Below are positions 1-9,124 of a DNA stretch of 64,000 nucleotides, piece after piece; position 1 is the first letter of the stretch, and each line of letters opens with the position of its first letter. The translations under genes and the position numbers were made by a program. The stretch lies in NCBI RefSeq assembly GCF_010672455.1, contig NZ_JAAHGO010000010.1, forward strand, positions 168,718 to 232,717, in the 5' to 3' direction. The notes beneath the pieces are model-generated. The model had not been told where the DNA came from. It saw only the letters and a list, made by a program, of their open reading frames with translations, and did no database searches. This DNA is from Okeania sp. SIO2C9 (GTDB lineage Bacteria > Cyanobacteriota > Cyanobacteriia > Cyanobacteriales > Microcoleaceae).

Positions 1-1
1 T

Positions 2-1021
2 AAGATAGAAATATTTTCAGCTACTGAAGTAAATATGCTAGCTTCTCAAACAATTGAAAAACAAACTCATCACATTTTTAGAAGTAGAAAAGTATATTCA
101 CAATCAGCATTTGTCACAGTAGTACCTGGAGGAAAAGGTTATATTAACGTGGGAGTTACCGCAGTAATAACCTCTGAAAATAAGCTAGTATCAGAAGTTT
201 CTACAAGAAATGCTGAATTAATTATCTCTTCATCAGAACTACCATCTATCTATAATATAGAAGGAACAGTTGCTTTATTATCAATAAAATGGGGTAAAAA
301 TAATTATTTTCATTGGATGTTTGATATAGTAACTCGAATTCATTTATTACTTCTTAGTAATTTGAAAATAGATAAATTCGTAGTTAATCAATGCCAGAAA
401 AAATTTCAAAGAGAAACTATAGAATCTTTGGGTATATCCCAAGACAAAATTATAGAAAGCGAAATTTATCCCTATATACAAGCTGAAAGATTATTAGTTC
501 CTTCCTTCTCTTATTCCGATGGAAAATATCTGAGAATCCCTAAGTGGGGATGTGATTTTTTAAGAAATTCATTTTTGTCAGAGGAAGCTAAAAAAACAAG
601 ATATTATCAAACAGAAAGGATATATATTAGTCGGAAAGAATCATCACGACGACGAGTAGTTAATGAGGAAGAAGTAATCAGTTTTTTAGATAAATTTGAT
701 TTTGAAAGTATTACTTTAGAATCAATGTCTGTTGCAGAGCAGGCAACATTATTGGCTAGTGTTAAAGTTGTAGTAGCACTTCATGGTGCAGGATTAACTA
801 ACCTTGTATTTTGTAGTTCTGGCACTAAAGTTATAGAATTTTTTGCTCCTGAATATATAGTTAAATACTATTGGATACTTAGCAATGTATGTGGTTTGGA
901 ATATTACTACTTATTAGGGGAGCAACTTAATGAAGAGTCTTCTAGAGAACCAGCAAAGAAAGATATTTTTGTTGATTTGCAGAAACTATTAGACTTAATG
1001 AAACTTACAAAAATTATTTAA
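2..1021 (+). CDS. GT61/DUF563-type glycosyltransferase, 5' end outside window
   Basis: The reading frame is open from the first bases of the window, so the true start lies upstream; the first ATG inside is at 35. The product resembles family 61 glycosyltransferases (DUF563): an N-terminal region with VTVVPGGKGYINVGVTAVI, then in the last third RIYISRKESSRRRVVNEEEV, followed by VVVALHGAGLTNLVF and VIEFFAP. The HGAGL block and the following acidic stretch are typical of the catalytic domain. Such enzymes add sugars to exported polysaccharide or glycoprotein in bacteria; the substrate here is unknown. No signal peptide or membrane segment is visible in the part seen. The next gene carries a sulfotransferase domain, which fits a surface-polysaccharide neighbourhood (inference). 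Confidence 0.75.
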   Translation, partial: KIEIFSATEVNMLASQTIEKQTHHIFRSRKVYSQSAFVTVVPGGKGYINVGVTAVITSENKLVSEVSTRNAELIISSSELPSIYNIEGTVALLSIKWGKNNYFHWMFDIVTRIHLLLLSNLKIDKFVVNQCQKKFQRETIESLGISQDKIIESEIYPYIQAERLLVPSFSYSDGKYLRIPKWGCDFLRNSFLSEEAKKTRYYQTERIYISRKESSRRRVVNEEEVISFLDKFDFESITLESMSVAEQATLLASVKVVVALHGAGLTNLVFCSSGTKVIEFFAPEYIVKYYWILSNVCGLEYYYLLGEQLNEESSREPAKKDIFVDLQKLLDLMKLTKII

Positions 1022-1042
1022 CTCACTGCGTTCTAAGGAAGA

Positions 1043-1217
1043 GTAAGCATTTAGCAGTCAGCGCTTCAGCTATCAGTTATTACTTTTAGTTTTAGATAAA
1101 AACTTTGCTAATTGAGTCAGAATTTATACTTACTATAAAAGCTGCCTGAAACAGTCTATATTTATTAAAATCCCCTCATGAGAGCTGAGAGCTGACAGCT
1201 AAAAGCTGAATGCTTAC
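1043..1217. mobile_element. IS66-type MITE, copy 1 (175 bp)
   Basis: The ends are GTAAGCATTTAGCAG and AGCTGAATGCTTAC, an inverted pair. The flanks are aaggaaga (1035-1042) and aaagaaga (1218-1225), an 8-bp target duplication with one change. The interior (TTTTAGTTTTAGATAAAA, then AATTGAGTCAGAATT, then CCCCTCATGAGA) is shared with the copy at 55658-55852. It has no coding capacity. The GTAA terminus with an 8-bp duplication is characteristic of the IS66 family. Confidence 0.85.
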
Positions 1218-1265
1218 AAAGAAGAAGGTTAATAGGTTAATAATACTAATAGAGATTTCTAATAA

Positions 1266-1371
1266 TAAAAAATAAAATCAATTATCCCACTCTTATTTAT
1301 CAATTATTTCCCCTACTCCCTACTCCCTACTCCCTACTCCCTACTCCCTACTCCCTCTTTTGGTGGAGATG
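1266..1371 (+). repeat. Dispersed repeat with variable tandem core, copy 1
   Basis: The block begins AAAAATAAAATCAATTAT, continues with ATTTATCAATTATT, then a run of the 7-mer CTACTCC, and closes with CTCTTTTGGTGGAGATGT. The same frame with a different tandem core recurs at 60380-60472 and 63376-63485. Its 3' end contains the ATG used as the start of the downstream TPR-sulfotransferase gene. Confidence 0.7.
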
Positions 1372-3918
1372 TCTAATGATATAATCATTAATGAAGTGAG
1401 TATGGCTAATATTAACTTAATGGAAAACCCAGAGGAAGCAGCATTACAATTAAACCAGCAAGCAGAATTTTATCTCAATCAAGAGAAATTTGAAAAGGCT
1501 TATAACGTTTGCTTAAAAGCTTTAGAATTAGTTCCAGATTTTGTACCAGCTAACAATACCATAGGGCAAATTATGGAAAAAATAGATGGCTTAGACTCAG
1601 CTATTGATTGGTATAAAAAAGCTATTGAAAAACAACCAAACCTAGCTGAAATTCATGCAAATTTAGGAAAAATTTATGTCAGACAACAGCAGTGGCATCA
1701 AGCTATTACTTGCTACGAAATAGCCACAAAACTACAACCAAATTTTGCCAGTGCTTATCGTGCCTTAGCACAAATATGGCATCAAACAGATCAGCCAGAA
1801 TTAGCTGCCTCTTGTTGGTATAAAGCACTGAATTTAAAACCAGAATGGGCAACAGATTTAGAATATCTGAAATTGGCAAAAACTCTATTAAAATATGAGC
1901 GAAAAAAAGAAGCGATCGCTTGTTATGAAGAAGCACTTAAGTTAAATCAAAATCTATCTCAAGCACATCATAATTTAGGAGAAATTTATAGTGGCGAATC
2001 AAATTGGCAAGAAGCTATATTAAACTACCAAAAAGCTATTCAACTTAATCCTAAATTTTCCTGGTCTCATCACAGTTTAGGCAAAGCTTTTGCTAATATT
2101 CAGCAGTGGGAAAAAGCAATTTATTCTTATCAACAAGCACTTCAACTAAACCCTGAAACTGCTGTTACTTATCATTGTCTTGGAGATGCTTTAGTCAATC
2201 AAAAAAATTTAGATGCAGCAATTACTGCTTATCAAAAATCCATAGAATTACAGCCTGAAACTTGGGTAGTTCATCATAAATTAGCAAATATTTTCCAAGA
2301 AAAAGAGGAATTAGATAAAGCCATCCTTGCTTACCATCAAGCTATTCAATTAAATCCAGATTTTCTCTGGTCTTACTACAGTTTAGGAGAAACATTAATC
2401 AAGTTACAAAGGTGGAATGAAGCAGTAGTAGCTTTTCTTTATGCCTTTAAAATTAATCAAGATTTATCAAATATCCATGAAAAATTAGGATATGCTCTCG
2501 AACAACAATCTCAATCAAATTTACCAGAAACTATTCACTATTATTCCCAGATTATTCAAAACCTCCACCAACAAAAATCCAGCACCATTAAAGAATTATC
2601 AATTCAGCCAGAAGCACCAGAATTTTACTTAAAATTAGGAAACTTACTAGGGCATAAAAATTTATTTAATGCAGCAATAATAATTTATAACCTCGGTTTG
2701 CAAGTCCAGCAAAATCACCCAGAAATTACTAACAAACTGACTCAACTAGAAAACAAAAAAAATCAACTAGACCAGGAACTTACTAACTGCCAAGATACCG
2801 TCAACAAAAATCCCAAAAATTTCCGTTCTCACTATCAACTAGGCAACATTTTCTTCAAACTTCAGAGATTCGACAAAGCCATAATAACTTATATAAATGC
2901 CATTCAACTCAAACCTGAATATCCCTGGTTTTTCTTCTATTCAAACTTATTAAATTTTATTATTAAACAACGAAAACTCCAGCAAGTATTAGAATTATTT
3001 CAAAAAATTACTCAAGAAAACCAAGACAGTATTTGGTCTTACATTAACCTCGGAGAAATTCTCACAGCAACAGGAAACCTAGATGCAGCAATCAAAAATT
3101 ATCAAACCGCCTCCTACAACAAAACCCGTCAACTTAATCCCTCCTTTGTTAAACAACATTGGAACTTACAAAATGCCAGAAGTCCTAACTTTATTATTAT
3201 TGGCGCTCAAAAAAGTGGTACAACTTCACTAGAAAATTATATCGCTCAAAACCCTCATGTTATACCAGCAATAAAAAAAGAAACACATTTTTGGTATCGA
3301 GACTTCAACAAAGGAATTAATTGGTATCTTGCCCACTTTCCTCCAATTCCTAAATCAGAAAATTTTATCACCGGAGAAGCAACCCCTAACTATCTAGAAA
3401 ATCATCAAACTGCCAAGCGAATATATAATGTATTTCCAGAAGTAAAACTATTAGTAATATTGAGAAATCCTATAGATAGAGCCTTCTCTCAATACCATCA
3501 TTGGATTAGACTAAATTGGGACGATCGCCCTTTTGAAACAGCCATAAATTCCGAGTTAGAAATACTCAGAAAAAATCCCAAAAAACCAGAGGGAGACAAA
3601 AATTATTGGCAGCAACCAGGTAACTATATAGGTCGTGGTATTTATATAGAATTTATCAATAAATGGTTAGCAGTATTTCCCAGAGAACAACTACTGATTT
3701 TAAAAGGAGAAAACCTTTATGAGAAACCTGTAGAAACAATGAAACAAGTATTTGAATTTTTAGAACTGCCAGAATATCAACTGTCAGAATATAGAAAATT
3801 AAACCCTGGGTCTTATTCACCAATAAATAATCAGATGCGCCAAAGATTGAGTGAATATTTTCAACCTCATAATCAGAGATTAGAGGAATATTTAGAAATG
3901 CAGTTTAACTGGGAATAA
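1369..3918 (+). CDS. TPR protein with C-terminal sulfotransferase domain
   Basis: About the first 600 residues are tandem 34-residue TPR helical pairs (for example AIDWYKKAIEKQPNLAEIHA and AIYSYQQALQLNPETAVTYH). The last 240 residues are a PAPS-dependent sulfotransferase domain. It has the 5'-phosphosulfate loop IIIGAQKSGTTSLENYI and the 3'-phosphate block LLVILRNPIDRAFSQYHHW. The enzyme should transfer sulfate from PAPS to a sugar or protein acceptor, with the TPR array holding a partner or the acceptor (family knowledge; acceptor unknown). The ATG at 1369 is chosen because the frame upstream has only TTG and GTG codons inside a repeat; ATGs at 1402 and 1420 are also possible. A broken sulfotransferase gene also occurs at 39045-40126. 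Confidence 0.85.
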   Translation: MSNDIIINEVSMANINLMENPEEAALQLNQQAEFYLNQEKFEKAYNVCLKALELVPDFVPANNTIGQIMEKIDGLDSAIDWYKKAIEKQPNLAEIHANLGKIYVRQQQWHQAITCYEIATKLQPNFASAYRALAQIWHQTDQPELAASCWYKALNLKPEWATDLEYLKLAKTLLKYERKKEAIACYEEALKLNQNLSQAHHNLGEIYSGESNWQEAILNYQKAIQLNPKFSWSHHSLGKAFANIQQWEKAIYSYQQALQLNPETAVTYHCLGDALVNQKNLDAAITAYQKSIELQPETWVVHHKLANIFQEKEELDKAILAYHQAIQLNPDFLWSYYSLGETLIKLQRWNEAVVAFLYAFKINQDLSNIHEKLGYALEQQSQSNLPETIHYYSQIIQNLHQQKSSTIKELSIQPEAPEFYLKLGNLLGHKNLFNAAIIIYNLGLQVQQNHPEITNKLTQLENKKNQLDQELTNCQDTVNKNPKNFRSHYQLGNIFFKLQRFDKAIITYINAIQLKPEYPWFFFYSNLLNFIIKQRKLQQVLELFQKITQENQDSIWSYINLGEILTATGNLDAAIKNYQTASYNKTRQLNPSFVKQHWNLQNARSPNFIIIGAQKSGTTSLENYIAQNPHVIPAIKKETHFWYRDFNKGINWYLAHFPPIPKSENFITGEATPNYLENHQTAKRIYNVFPEVKLLVILRNPIDRAFSQYHHWIRLNWDDRPFETAINSELEILRKNPKKPEGDKNYWQQPGNYIGRGIYIEFINKWLAVFPREQLLILKGENLYEKPVETMKQVFEFLELPEYQLSEYRKLNPGSYSPINNQMRQRLSEYFQPHNQRLEEYLEMQFNWE

Positions 3919-4007
3919 AATTTAACTTGCTTCAGTTTTGTACAATAGTTAAAATCAAAAGAAATCACATTAAAAAGTCTCATAATTTTTAACAAAAGGA
4001 GTAGATC

Positions 4008-4256
4008 ATGCCAAGAGATAGAGTTTTAAAAGGTAAAGATGCAAAAATGCTCGAAAAGCCTCTAAAAAAAGATATTAAATGGACTCCAAAAAAATTAACT
4101 CTTGCCGGAATAGGTTTATTAATTTCTTATACTGCAATTGTCGTCTATGTCATATCTTTTGGAGTACCTTTAGGCTTAGTGATTGTGATGATAGCAATTC
4201 CTGTAGTATTTTTTGGGGGATTTTCTCTACTATATTATTTAACAAGAAATTTATGA
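4008..4256 (+). CDS. Small two-helix membrane protein, unknown function
   Basis: The gene encodes 82 residues. The ATG is preceded by AAAAGGAGTAGATC, a strong ribosome binding site, so the gene looks real. The first 30 residues are very basic (KGKDAKMLEKPLKKDIKW). Two hydrophobic segments follow (about 31-50 and 53-77), so it is probably an inner or thylakoid membrane hairpin with a positive N-tail inside. I do not recognise the family. It starts 89 bases after the TPR-sulfotransferase gene and could be cotranscribed. An IS630 element abuts its stop codon, the left inverted repeat starting only two bases later. Confidence 0.6.
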   Translation: MPRDRVLKGKDAKMLEKPLKKDIKWTPKKLTLAGIGLLISYTAIVVYVISFGVPLGLVIVMIAIPVVFFGGFSLLYYLTRNL

Positions 4257-4258
4257 AA

Positions 4259-5382
4259 TATAGTAATCCTAAATAGGTTCTGGCAAAATTCCATACTGAA
4301 AAAGCTTTGGGAAATCGAATATTTGACCATCTGCAAAAAAACTTAAATAGCCACTTAACTACTTTTAAAGAATTGCAAAGATGATCATATTTTCTGATGA
4401 AATTTTTGGCTTGTCACCAAATATCTTCAACAGGATTTTGCTCCGGAGCATTTGGAGCCAACTTTGTACAATGTATCAACCATTCTTATATGCGATAAAT
4501 TTTGATTAATTAACATCAAATATTCTCGAAATTCTTGAGATTTATGGTAAGTTGCTCCGTCCCAAAATATTGCCAATCTTTTACCCGGCCTTCGCGCTTT
4601 GCAAATATTTGATAAATTCGATGGTATTTTCAGTATTTCCACTCTCAAATTCTTGCACAATAAATTCTTTAGTTTGATAGTCTAAGGCTCCATAATCAGT
4701 CTGTCTTTCTTTTTCATTTTTGAGATTAATTTCTATTCTTTCATCTGTTCTTCCCCAACCATCGCCTCAGACATCGCCCCGCCCGAAGATGACATTGATC
4801 AATCATAAACACTCTCAGGCTTCCAGCTTCGATTTCCGGTGGCCATTTTGCCCACATTTCCTCTATTTCTTTTTTTTTAGCTTTCACTAATTCATCATTT
4901 CTAGCGGGATGATTTTTTTTGAGTTTTTTTCCAACTTACTCCCGCCTCTTTAAGTAAATTATAATAACTTTGATTAGATTCAAAAACTACATTATATTGC
5001 TTCTGTAAATAGTTTTGTAAATCTGATAATCTGAGATCATCTTGTGCCCTTAACCACTCAATTATTTGCTCTTTTTCTTCGGCCTTTAAGTAACCTTGTG
5101 TTCCTTGATATTGAAGCCTTAAACTTTCTACGCCGTGAAATAGTGCTTGGTTTTTCCATTCACTAATAAAACTCTTTTCAACCTTTAATAATTCTTTGAC
5201 TTCATGGTAGGATTTTCCCGACAAAATCATTTTTACTGCCAAGGCTCTTTTAATTTCTTTGGCCTATGCATGTTTGATTGATAAAATCATCTAGTTCCTT
5301 GTAGAATATTCATTTTTTTTCTTTTAAGTGGAGATGTTATTATTACTATTATATCTATGACGACCTATTTAGGAATGCTATA
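4259..5382 (-). mobile_element. Degraded IS630-family insertion sequence (1124 bp)
   Basis: The left end TATAGTAATCCTAAATAGGT at 4259 and the right end ACCTATTTAGGAATGCTATA at 5363-5382 are near-perfect inverted repeats starting with TA, the IS630/Tc1 target dinucleotide. The length of about 1.1 kb is usual for the family. The transposase inside, on the minus strand, is broken. The same terminal sequence recurs alone near 52745, and a related TCCTAAATAGGTT sits at 40528. Confidence 0.8.
4400..5315 (-). pseudogene. IS630-family transposase, broken
   Basis: Two separate frames carry the ends of the protein. At 4901-5242 (minus) is the winged-helix DNA-binding part, with ILSGKSYHEVKELLKVEKSF and EEKEQIIEWLRAQDDLRLSD. 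At 4427-4660 (minus) is part of the DDE catalytic domain, with RLAIFWDGATYHKSQEFREY, where the D of FWDGA is one of the catalytic acids. The normal N-terminal residues AKEIKRALAVKM can be read upstream of the first frame but follow a TAG stop. Several frameshifts lie between the two parts, so no active transposase can be made. Confidence 0.8.
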
Positions 5383-5399
5383 GCTTTGTTGCACAAATA

Positions 5400-5560
5400 T
5401 ATCTAACCCTCTATAAATCAGTGTTATAGATCGACGATTTATTATATCCTTAGCAATACCATCTTCCAAACCACCCCGATGTATCCATAGTTTATCCCCA
5501 ATAATTTCTATATGAACTAAACATCCATGAACTTGTATATCGTCCTCCCATTCTTGAGTA
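5400..5560 (-). pseudogene. xisI-like gene fragment
   Basis: Read on the minus strand, this stretch gives EWEDDIQVHGCLVHIEIIGD followed by KLWIHRGGLEDGIAKDII. This matches the middle of XisI family proteins, whose usual pattern is HGCxxHxDIxDGKxWIQxDxTEDGIA. XisI was named as an accessory factor for fdxN element excision in Anabaena and now occurs with XisH as a pair in many cyanobacteria. Both ends are missing: a TGA lies just upstream, and the 3' side runs into the IS630 right end. No xisH is nearby. Confidence 0.5.
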
Positions 5561-5640
5561 ATTAATCAAAAATTATTCAATCAACCCTCCATCATTCTCT
5601 TTGTAGAATCAAATTATTTTGGCAAGAAAATTTGAAAAAT

Positions 5641-7947
5641 ATGCTCAATCAACCTAGTTTTAATCCTGCTTACTTAATTGAAACTCTCGAACCAGATACG
5701 GTATTTTTCATATCTGAAAGAGAATCTGTCTGTTTACAAGACCCACTTTATTATCGTTTAGTTCAGTTAATTGATGGTCAGCGAAATGTTGATGAAATTA
5801 TTGATATTCTGCAATTAGAAATTTTACAAGACCAAGAATTAACACAAGAAAATCCTAATTTTTTTCAAGAGATTCTGAATTTTAGTATTAAAATCCAACA
5901 AGCTCTGTTTCAATTAAACAAACAAGGGTATCTATTAGAAAATAATGAATTATTACCGTCTAATTTAGCTATTTTTTGTCATCATATTCAGATTTCTCAG
6001 TCTCAAGCTTATAATCAATTACAATCGACTAAAGTTACTGTCAAAACATTAGGTTCGGTAACAGATAAAGATTTTATTTCCCTGTTAAAATCTTTTCAGA
6101 TTCAAGTGGCTGATTCAGGAGATTTAACGATTATTTTGACTGACGATTATCTCCATCCTAACTTAGATGAATTTAACAAACAGGCTTTAGCTTCTCAAAC
6201 TCCTTGGATGTTAATTAAACCATTAGGAACTATTTCTTGGATAGGACCTTTATTTCAACCTAATCAAACAGGATGTTGGGATTGTTTTGCTCAACGTTGG
6301 CGAGATAATCGACCGATTGAAGAATTTATTAATAGAAAAAAGGAAGGAGCAAAACTTTTAACTTCTCCCCTTGGTTTTTCTCAGGCAACAATTCAAACAA
6401 CTTTAAATATAGCTGCAACAGAAATTTTTAAATGGATTATCCAAAAAGGCAATCCTAGATTAGCAGGAAATCTGATTACTTATGACCATCTAACTCTACA
6501 AACTCAAAACCACATTTTAGTTAAACGCCCTCAATGTTTTAGTTGCGGAAAAGTCTTTAATAAACAACCTTTACCTGTAGTTTTAGGACATCGAAAAAAA
6601 GCCTTTACTGCCGATGGCGGACATCGTTTTTGTTCTCCCGAAGAAACTTTGAGAAAGTATCAACATCATATTAGTCCGATTACGGGTGTTGTGCGAGAAT
6701 TGGCAAAAATTACCAGTCAAGGATTAGTTCATACTTATGTTGCCAAACATCATTTTAGGAATATTTTCGACAATTTAGATAGCTTACGTCAAAATATGGG
6801 TGGCAGAAGTGCCGGGAAAGGGAGAACTGATAGTCAAGCAAGAGCTAGCGGTTTTTGTGAGGCGATCGAACGTTATTCGGGGGTGTTTCAAGGAGATGAA
6901 ATTAGAGAGCAAGGGAGTTATGAAAAATTGGTAGAAAAAGCTATTCATCCGAATCAGTGCATGAATTTTAGCGAGCAACAATACCAAAATAGAAAAGAGT
7001 GGAATGTTCAGTGTAAAGGATGGTTTCAAAAAGTACCAGAACCTTTTGATGAAACGAGAGTAATTGATTGGACTCCTGTATGGTCTTTAACTGCTCAAGA
7101 GTTTAAATATTTACCCACTACTTATTGTTACTATGGTTATCCTGAATCTTATTCTTCTGATTTCTTAGATTGTTGGGCTGATTCTAATGGTTGTGCGGCG
7201 GGAAATACGATAGAGGAAGCAATTTTACAAGGGTTTATGGAGTTAGTAGAACGGGATTGTGTGGCTTTATGGTGGTACAATCGTTTATCAAAACCTCAAG
7301 TAGATTTAGACAGTTTTAAACAACCTTATTTTCAGCAGTTAAAACAATATTATCAAAGTCTGAATCGGGATTTATGGGTGTTAGATATTACGAGCGATTT
7401 GAATATTCCTTGTTTTGCTGCTATTAGTTCTAGAAATGATAGAGAAGTAGAAGATATTATATTAGGATATGGGGCACATTTCGACCCAGAAATAGCTATT
7501 AGTCGGGCGTTAACTGAGGCGAATCAAATATTAACTAATGTACTATCTTCTAGGGATGATGGAACAACGAATTATCCCCCTTATGCTGATATATTAGCAC
7601 TTAAATGGTGGCAAACTGCAACTTTAATCAATCAACCTTATCTAGTTCCTAATAATCAAATTATGTCGAAAAAAAGTAACGATTATTTTCAATTAGCTAG
7701 TGACGATCTATTAGAAGATGTTAAATTGTGTCAGCAAATTGTTGAGAAAAATGACATGGAACTGTTAGTATTAGACCAGACTCGTAGTGATATTGGGTTG
7801 AGGGTAGCTAAGGTAATTGTTCCAGGGATGCGTCATATGTGGAAGCGATTAGGGTTAGGAAGATTGTATGATGTTCCTGTAAAAATGGGATATTTGAAAG
7901 AGTCTTTAATGGAAGAACAATTAAATCCTTTTCCCATGTGGATGTAA
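5641..7947 (+). CDS. PatD/TruD-type azoline-forming cyclodehydratase (YcaO)
   Basis: The 768-residue product is a fused E1-like/YcaO enzyme of the cyanobactin heterocyclase type. Residues 1-110 form the leader-peptide-binding winged helix. Residues 130-310 are the E1-like domain with two zinc-binding CxxC pairs (C212/C215 in TGCWDCFAQRW and C299/C302 in PQCFSCGK). The rest is the YcaO domain, with RASGFCEAIERYSG, ADSNGCAAGNTIEEAI and GFMELVERD for ATP and Mg binding. The family uses ATP to cyclise Cys, Ser or Thr of a ribosomal precursor into azolines. The TruD-like C-terminus normally ends in PxPxP; here it is NPFPMWM, so the last proline is lost. ATG 5641 is preferred over an in-frame TTG at 5632. 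No precursor, protease, macrocyclase or prenyltransferase gene adjoins it. A cyanobactin-like precursor is at 59896-60072. Confidence 0.88.
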   Translation: MLNQPSFNPAYLIETLEPDTVFFISERESVCLQDPLYYRLVQLIDGQRNVDEIIDILQLEILQDQELTQENPNFFQEILNFSIKIQQALFQLNKQGYLLENNELLPSNLAIFCHHIQISQSQAYNQLQSTKVTVKTLGSVTDKDFISLLKSFQIQVADSGDLTIILTDDYLHPNLDEFNKQALASQTPWMLIKPLGTISWIGPLFQPNQTGCWDCFAQRWRDNRPIEEFINRKKEGAKLLTSPLGFSQATIQTTLNIAATEIFKWIIQKGNPRLAGNLITYDHLTLQTQNHILVKRPQCFSCGKVFNKQPLPVVLGHRKKAFTADGGHRFCSPEETLRKYQHHISPITGVVRELAKITSQGLVHTYVAKHHFRNIFDNLDSLRQNMGGRSAGKGRTDSQARASGFCEAIERYSGVFQGDEIREQGSYEKLVEKAIHPNQCMNFSEQQYQNRKEWNVQCKGWFQKVPEPFDETRVIDWTPVWSLTAQEFKYLPTTYCYYGYPESYSSDFLDCWADSNGCAAGNTIEEAILQGFMELVERDCVALWWYNRLSKPQVDLDSFKQPYFQQLKQYYQSLNRDLWVLDITSDLNIPCFAAISSRNDREVEDIILGYGAHFDPEIAISRALTEANQILTNVLSSRDDGTTNYPPYADILALKWWQTATLINQPYLVPNNQIMSKKSNDYFQLASDDLLEDVKLCQQIVEKNDMELLVLDQTRSDIGLRVAKVIVPGMRHMWKRLGLGRLYDVPVKMGYLKESLMEEQLNPFPMWM

Positions 7948-8008
7948 ATTTTTAGTAATATCATGTCCGATTGAATACTTATCAATAATCAGGGAAGAGT
8001 CAGGAGTT

Positions 8009-8131
8009 ATATCATGTCCAGTTGAATACTTATCAATAACGACTGAGGAATCAAGAGTTAGAAATCAGGAGTCAGGAGAGAAGAATCAGAAGAAGGAAGT
8101 TTTTTATCACTAATTGAACGGACATGATATA
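8009..8131. repeat. Inverted-repeat element, ATATCATGTCC family (123 bp)
   Basis: The ends are ATATCATGTCCAGTTGAATA and GAACGGACATGATAT, inverted and preceded and followed by TA. An extra left end, ATATCATGTCCGATTGAATA, stands at 7958, only 11 bases after the cyclodehydratase stop. The interior is purine-rich (GGAGTCAGGAG type) and non-coding. The same ends bound the 558-bp element at 38271-38828, and a single end occurs at 15709. Confidence 0.7.
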
Positions 8132-8689
8132 AGTTACTCTAATTAAGTTTTAGTACAGTTAATGATCAAGAAAAATAAGTAACAATTCTCTCTTTTTAAG
8201 GGGATGAAAATTAAAATATTCCTGATTTAAAGCTACTGACTTCAGGGGATAGTCACTGATAACTGAAGTCTGCAGTTCTTCCGGAGGAAGCTAACTGATA
8301 GCGTAGCTCCTCTATTAAAGAGGCTAACTGATAACTGAATTGACTGCTGGGCTTAAAGATGGCCATAGGGGAAGTGTACTGAACCCTATTCTATCACCTA
8401 TTCATGCAACAAATCCCTAGAAGCTTTAGAAAATAGACAAACTCAAATGACCGAAAACTTTAATATAATAAATATTTTAAAAACTATTCTGATATTCTGA
8501 TAATACCTATAATTATCAGTGACATAATAGTATTTAAACCCACATTCCGCACTTCAAATTGTCTTATAACAAGTTACAGGAAACTTATCTATCTTAATTA
8601 AGTAGAATTACTTATGGTGTTTGGTAGCTTCAAATGAGATCATCAAGCTGATGATCGCCTGATTATTTATTATAAAAAAGTGTCTTTAA
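8132..8689. other. Gene-free stretch with repeat debris
   Basis: There is no credible coding frame. At 8195-8345 there is a block containing TTTTTAAGGGGATGAAAA and several copies of ACTGATAACTGAA around GGAGGAAGCTAACTGATA. A similar block lies at 46380-46500. The rest is AT-rich with nothing recognised. Confidence 0.5.
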
Positions 8690-9120
8690 TTGAATAAATA
8701 AAAGTCAAAAATATCGACCACTTAGGGATAGTAGCAGGACTAATTGATGAGATAGGAATAGTGGAAATAATTAACCAAAAATTAGGAGTAGATAATCGAG
8801 AAAAAATTACACCAGGACAAGTAATTAAAGCTTTAATTCTCAATGGATTAGGGATGGTATAACGTCCTTTATCTTTATTTAGTCAATTCTGGGAAGACAA
8901 ACCAATAGAAAAATTATTAGGCACAGGTATAAAAAGTGAATATTTAAACGATGACACTCTCGGTAGAGTGATGGATGAAATTTATAGATTAGGATTAACA
9001 AACTTATTTATAGAAATAGGATTATTAGTTATCAAAAAGTTTAATATTGAGACTAAATATGCTCACTTAGATGCCACATCATTTCACTTGCATGGAGAAT
9101 ACAATCAAATTTCTACTACT
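8690..9120 (+). pseudogene. IS1634-type transposase (DUF4277), truncated
   Basis: Translation gives KNIDHLGIVAGLIDEIGIVE, then an in-frame TAA at about 8860 inside LNGLGMV(stop)RPLSLFSQF, then DDTLGRVMDEIYRLGL and KYAHLDATSFHLHGEYN. This is the start of an IS1634/DUF4277-type DDE transposase, with the first catalytic Asp in AHLDATSFHLHG. The sequence breaks off near 9120 where an IS66 transposase fragment begins on the other strand, so later insertion or deletion removed the remaining two thirds. Confidence 0.75.
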
Positions 9121-9124
9121 GAAA

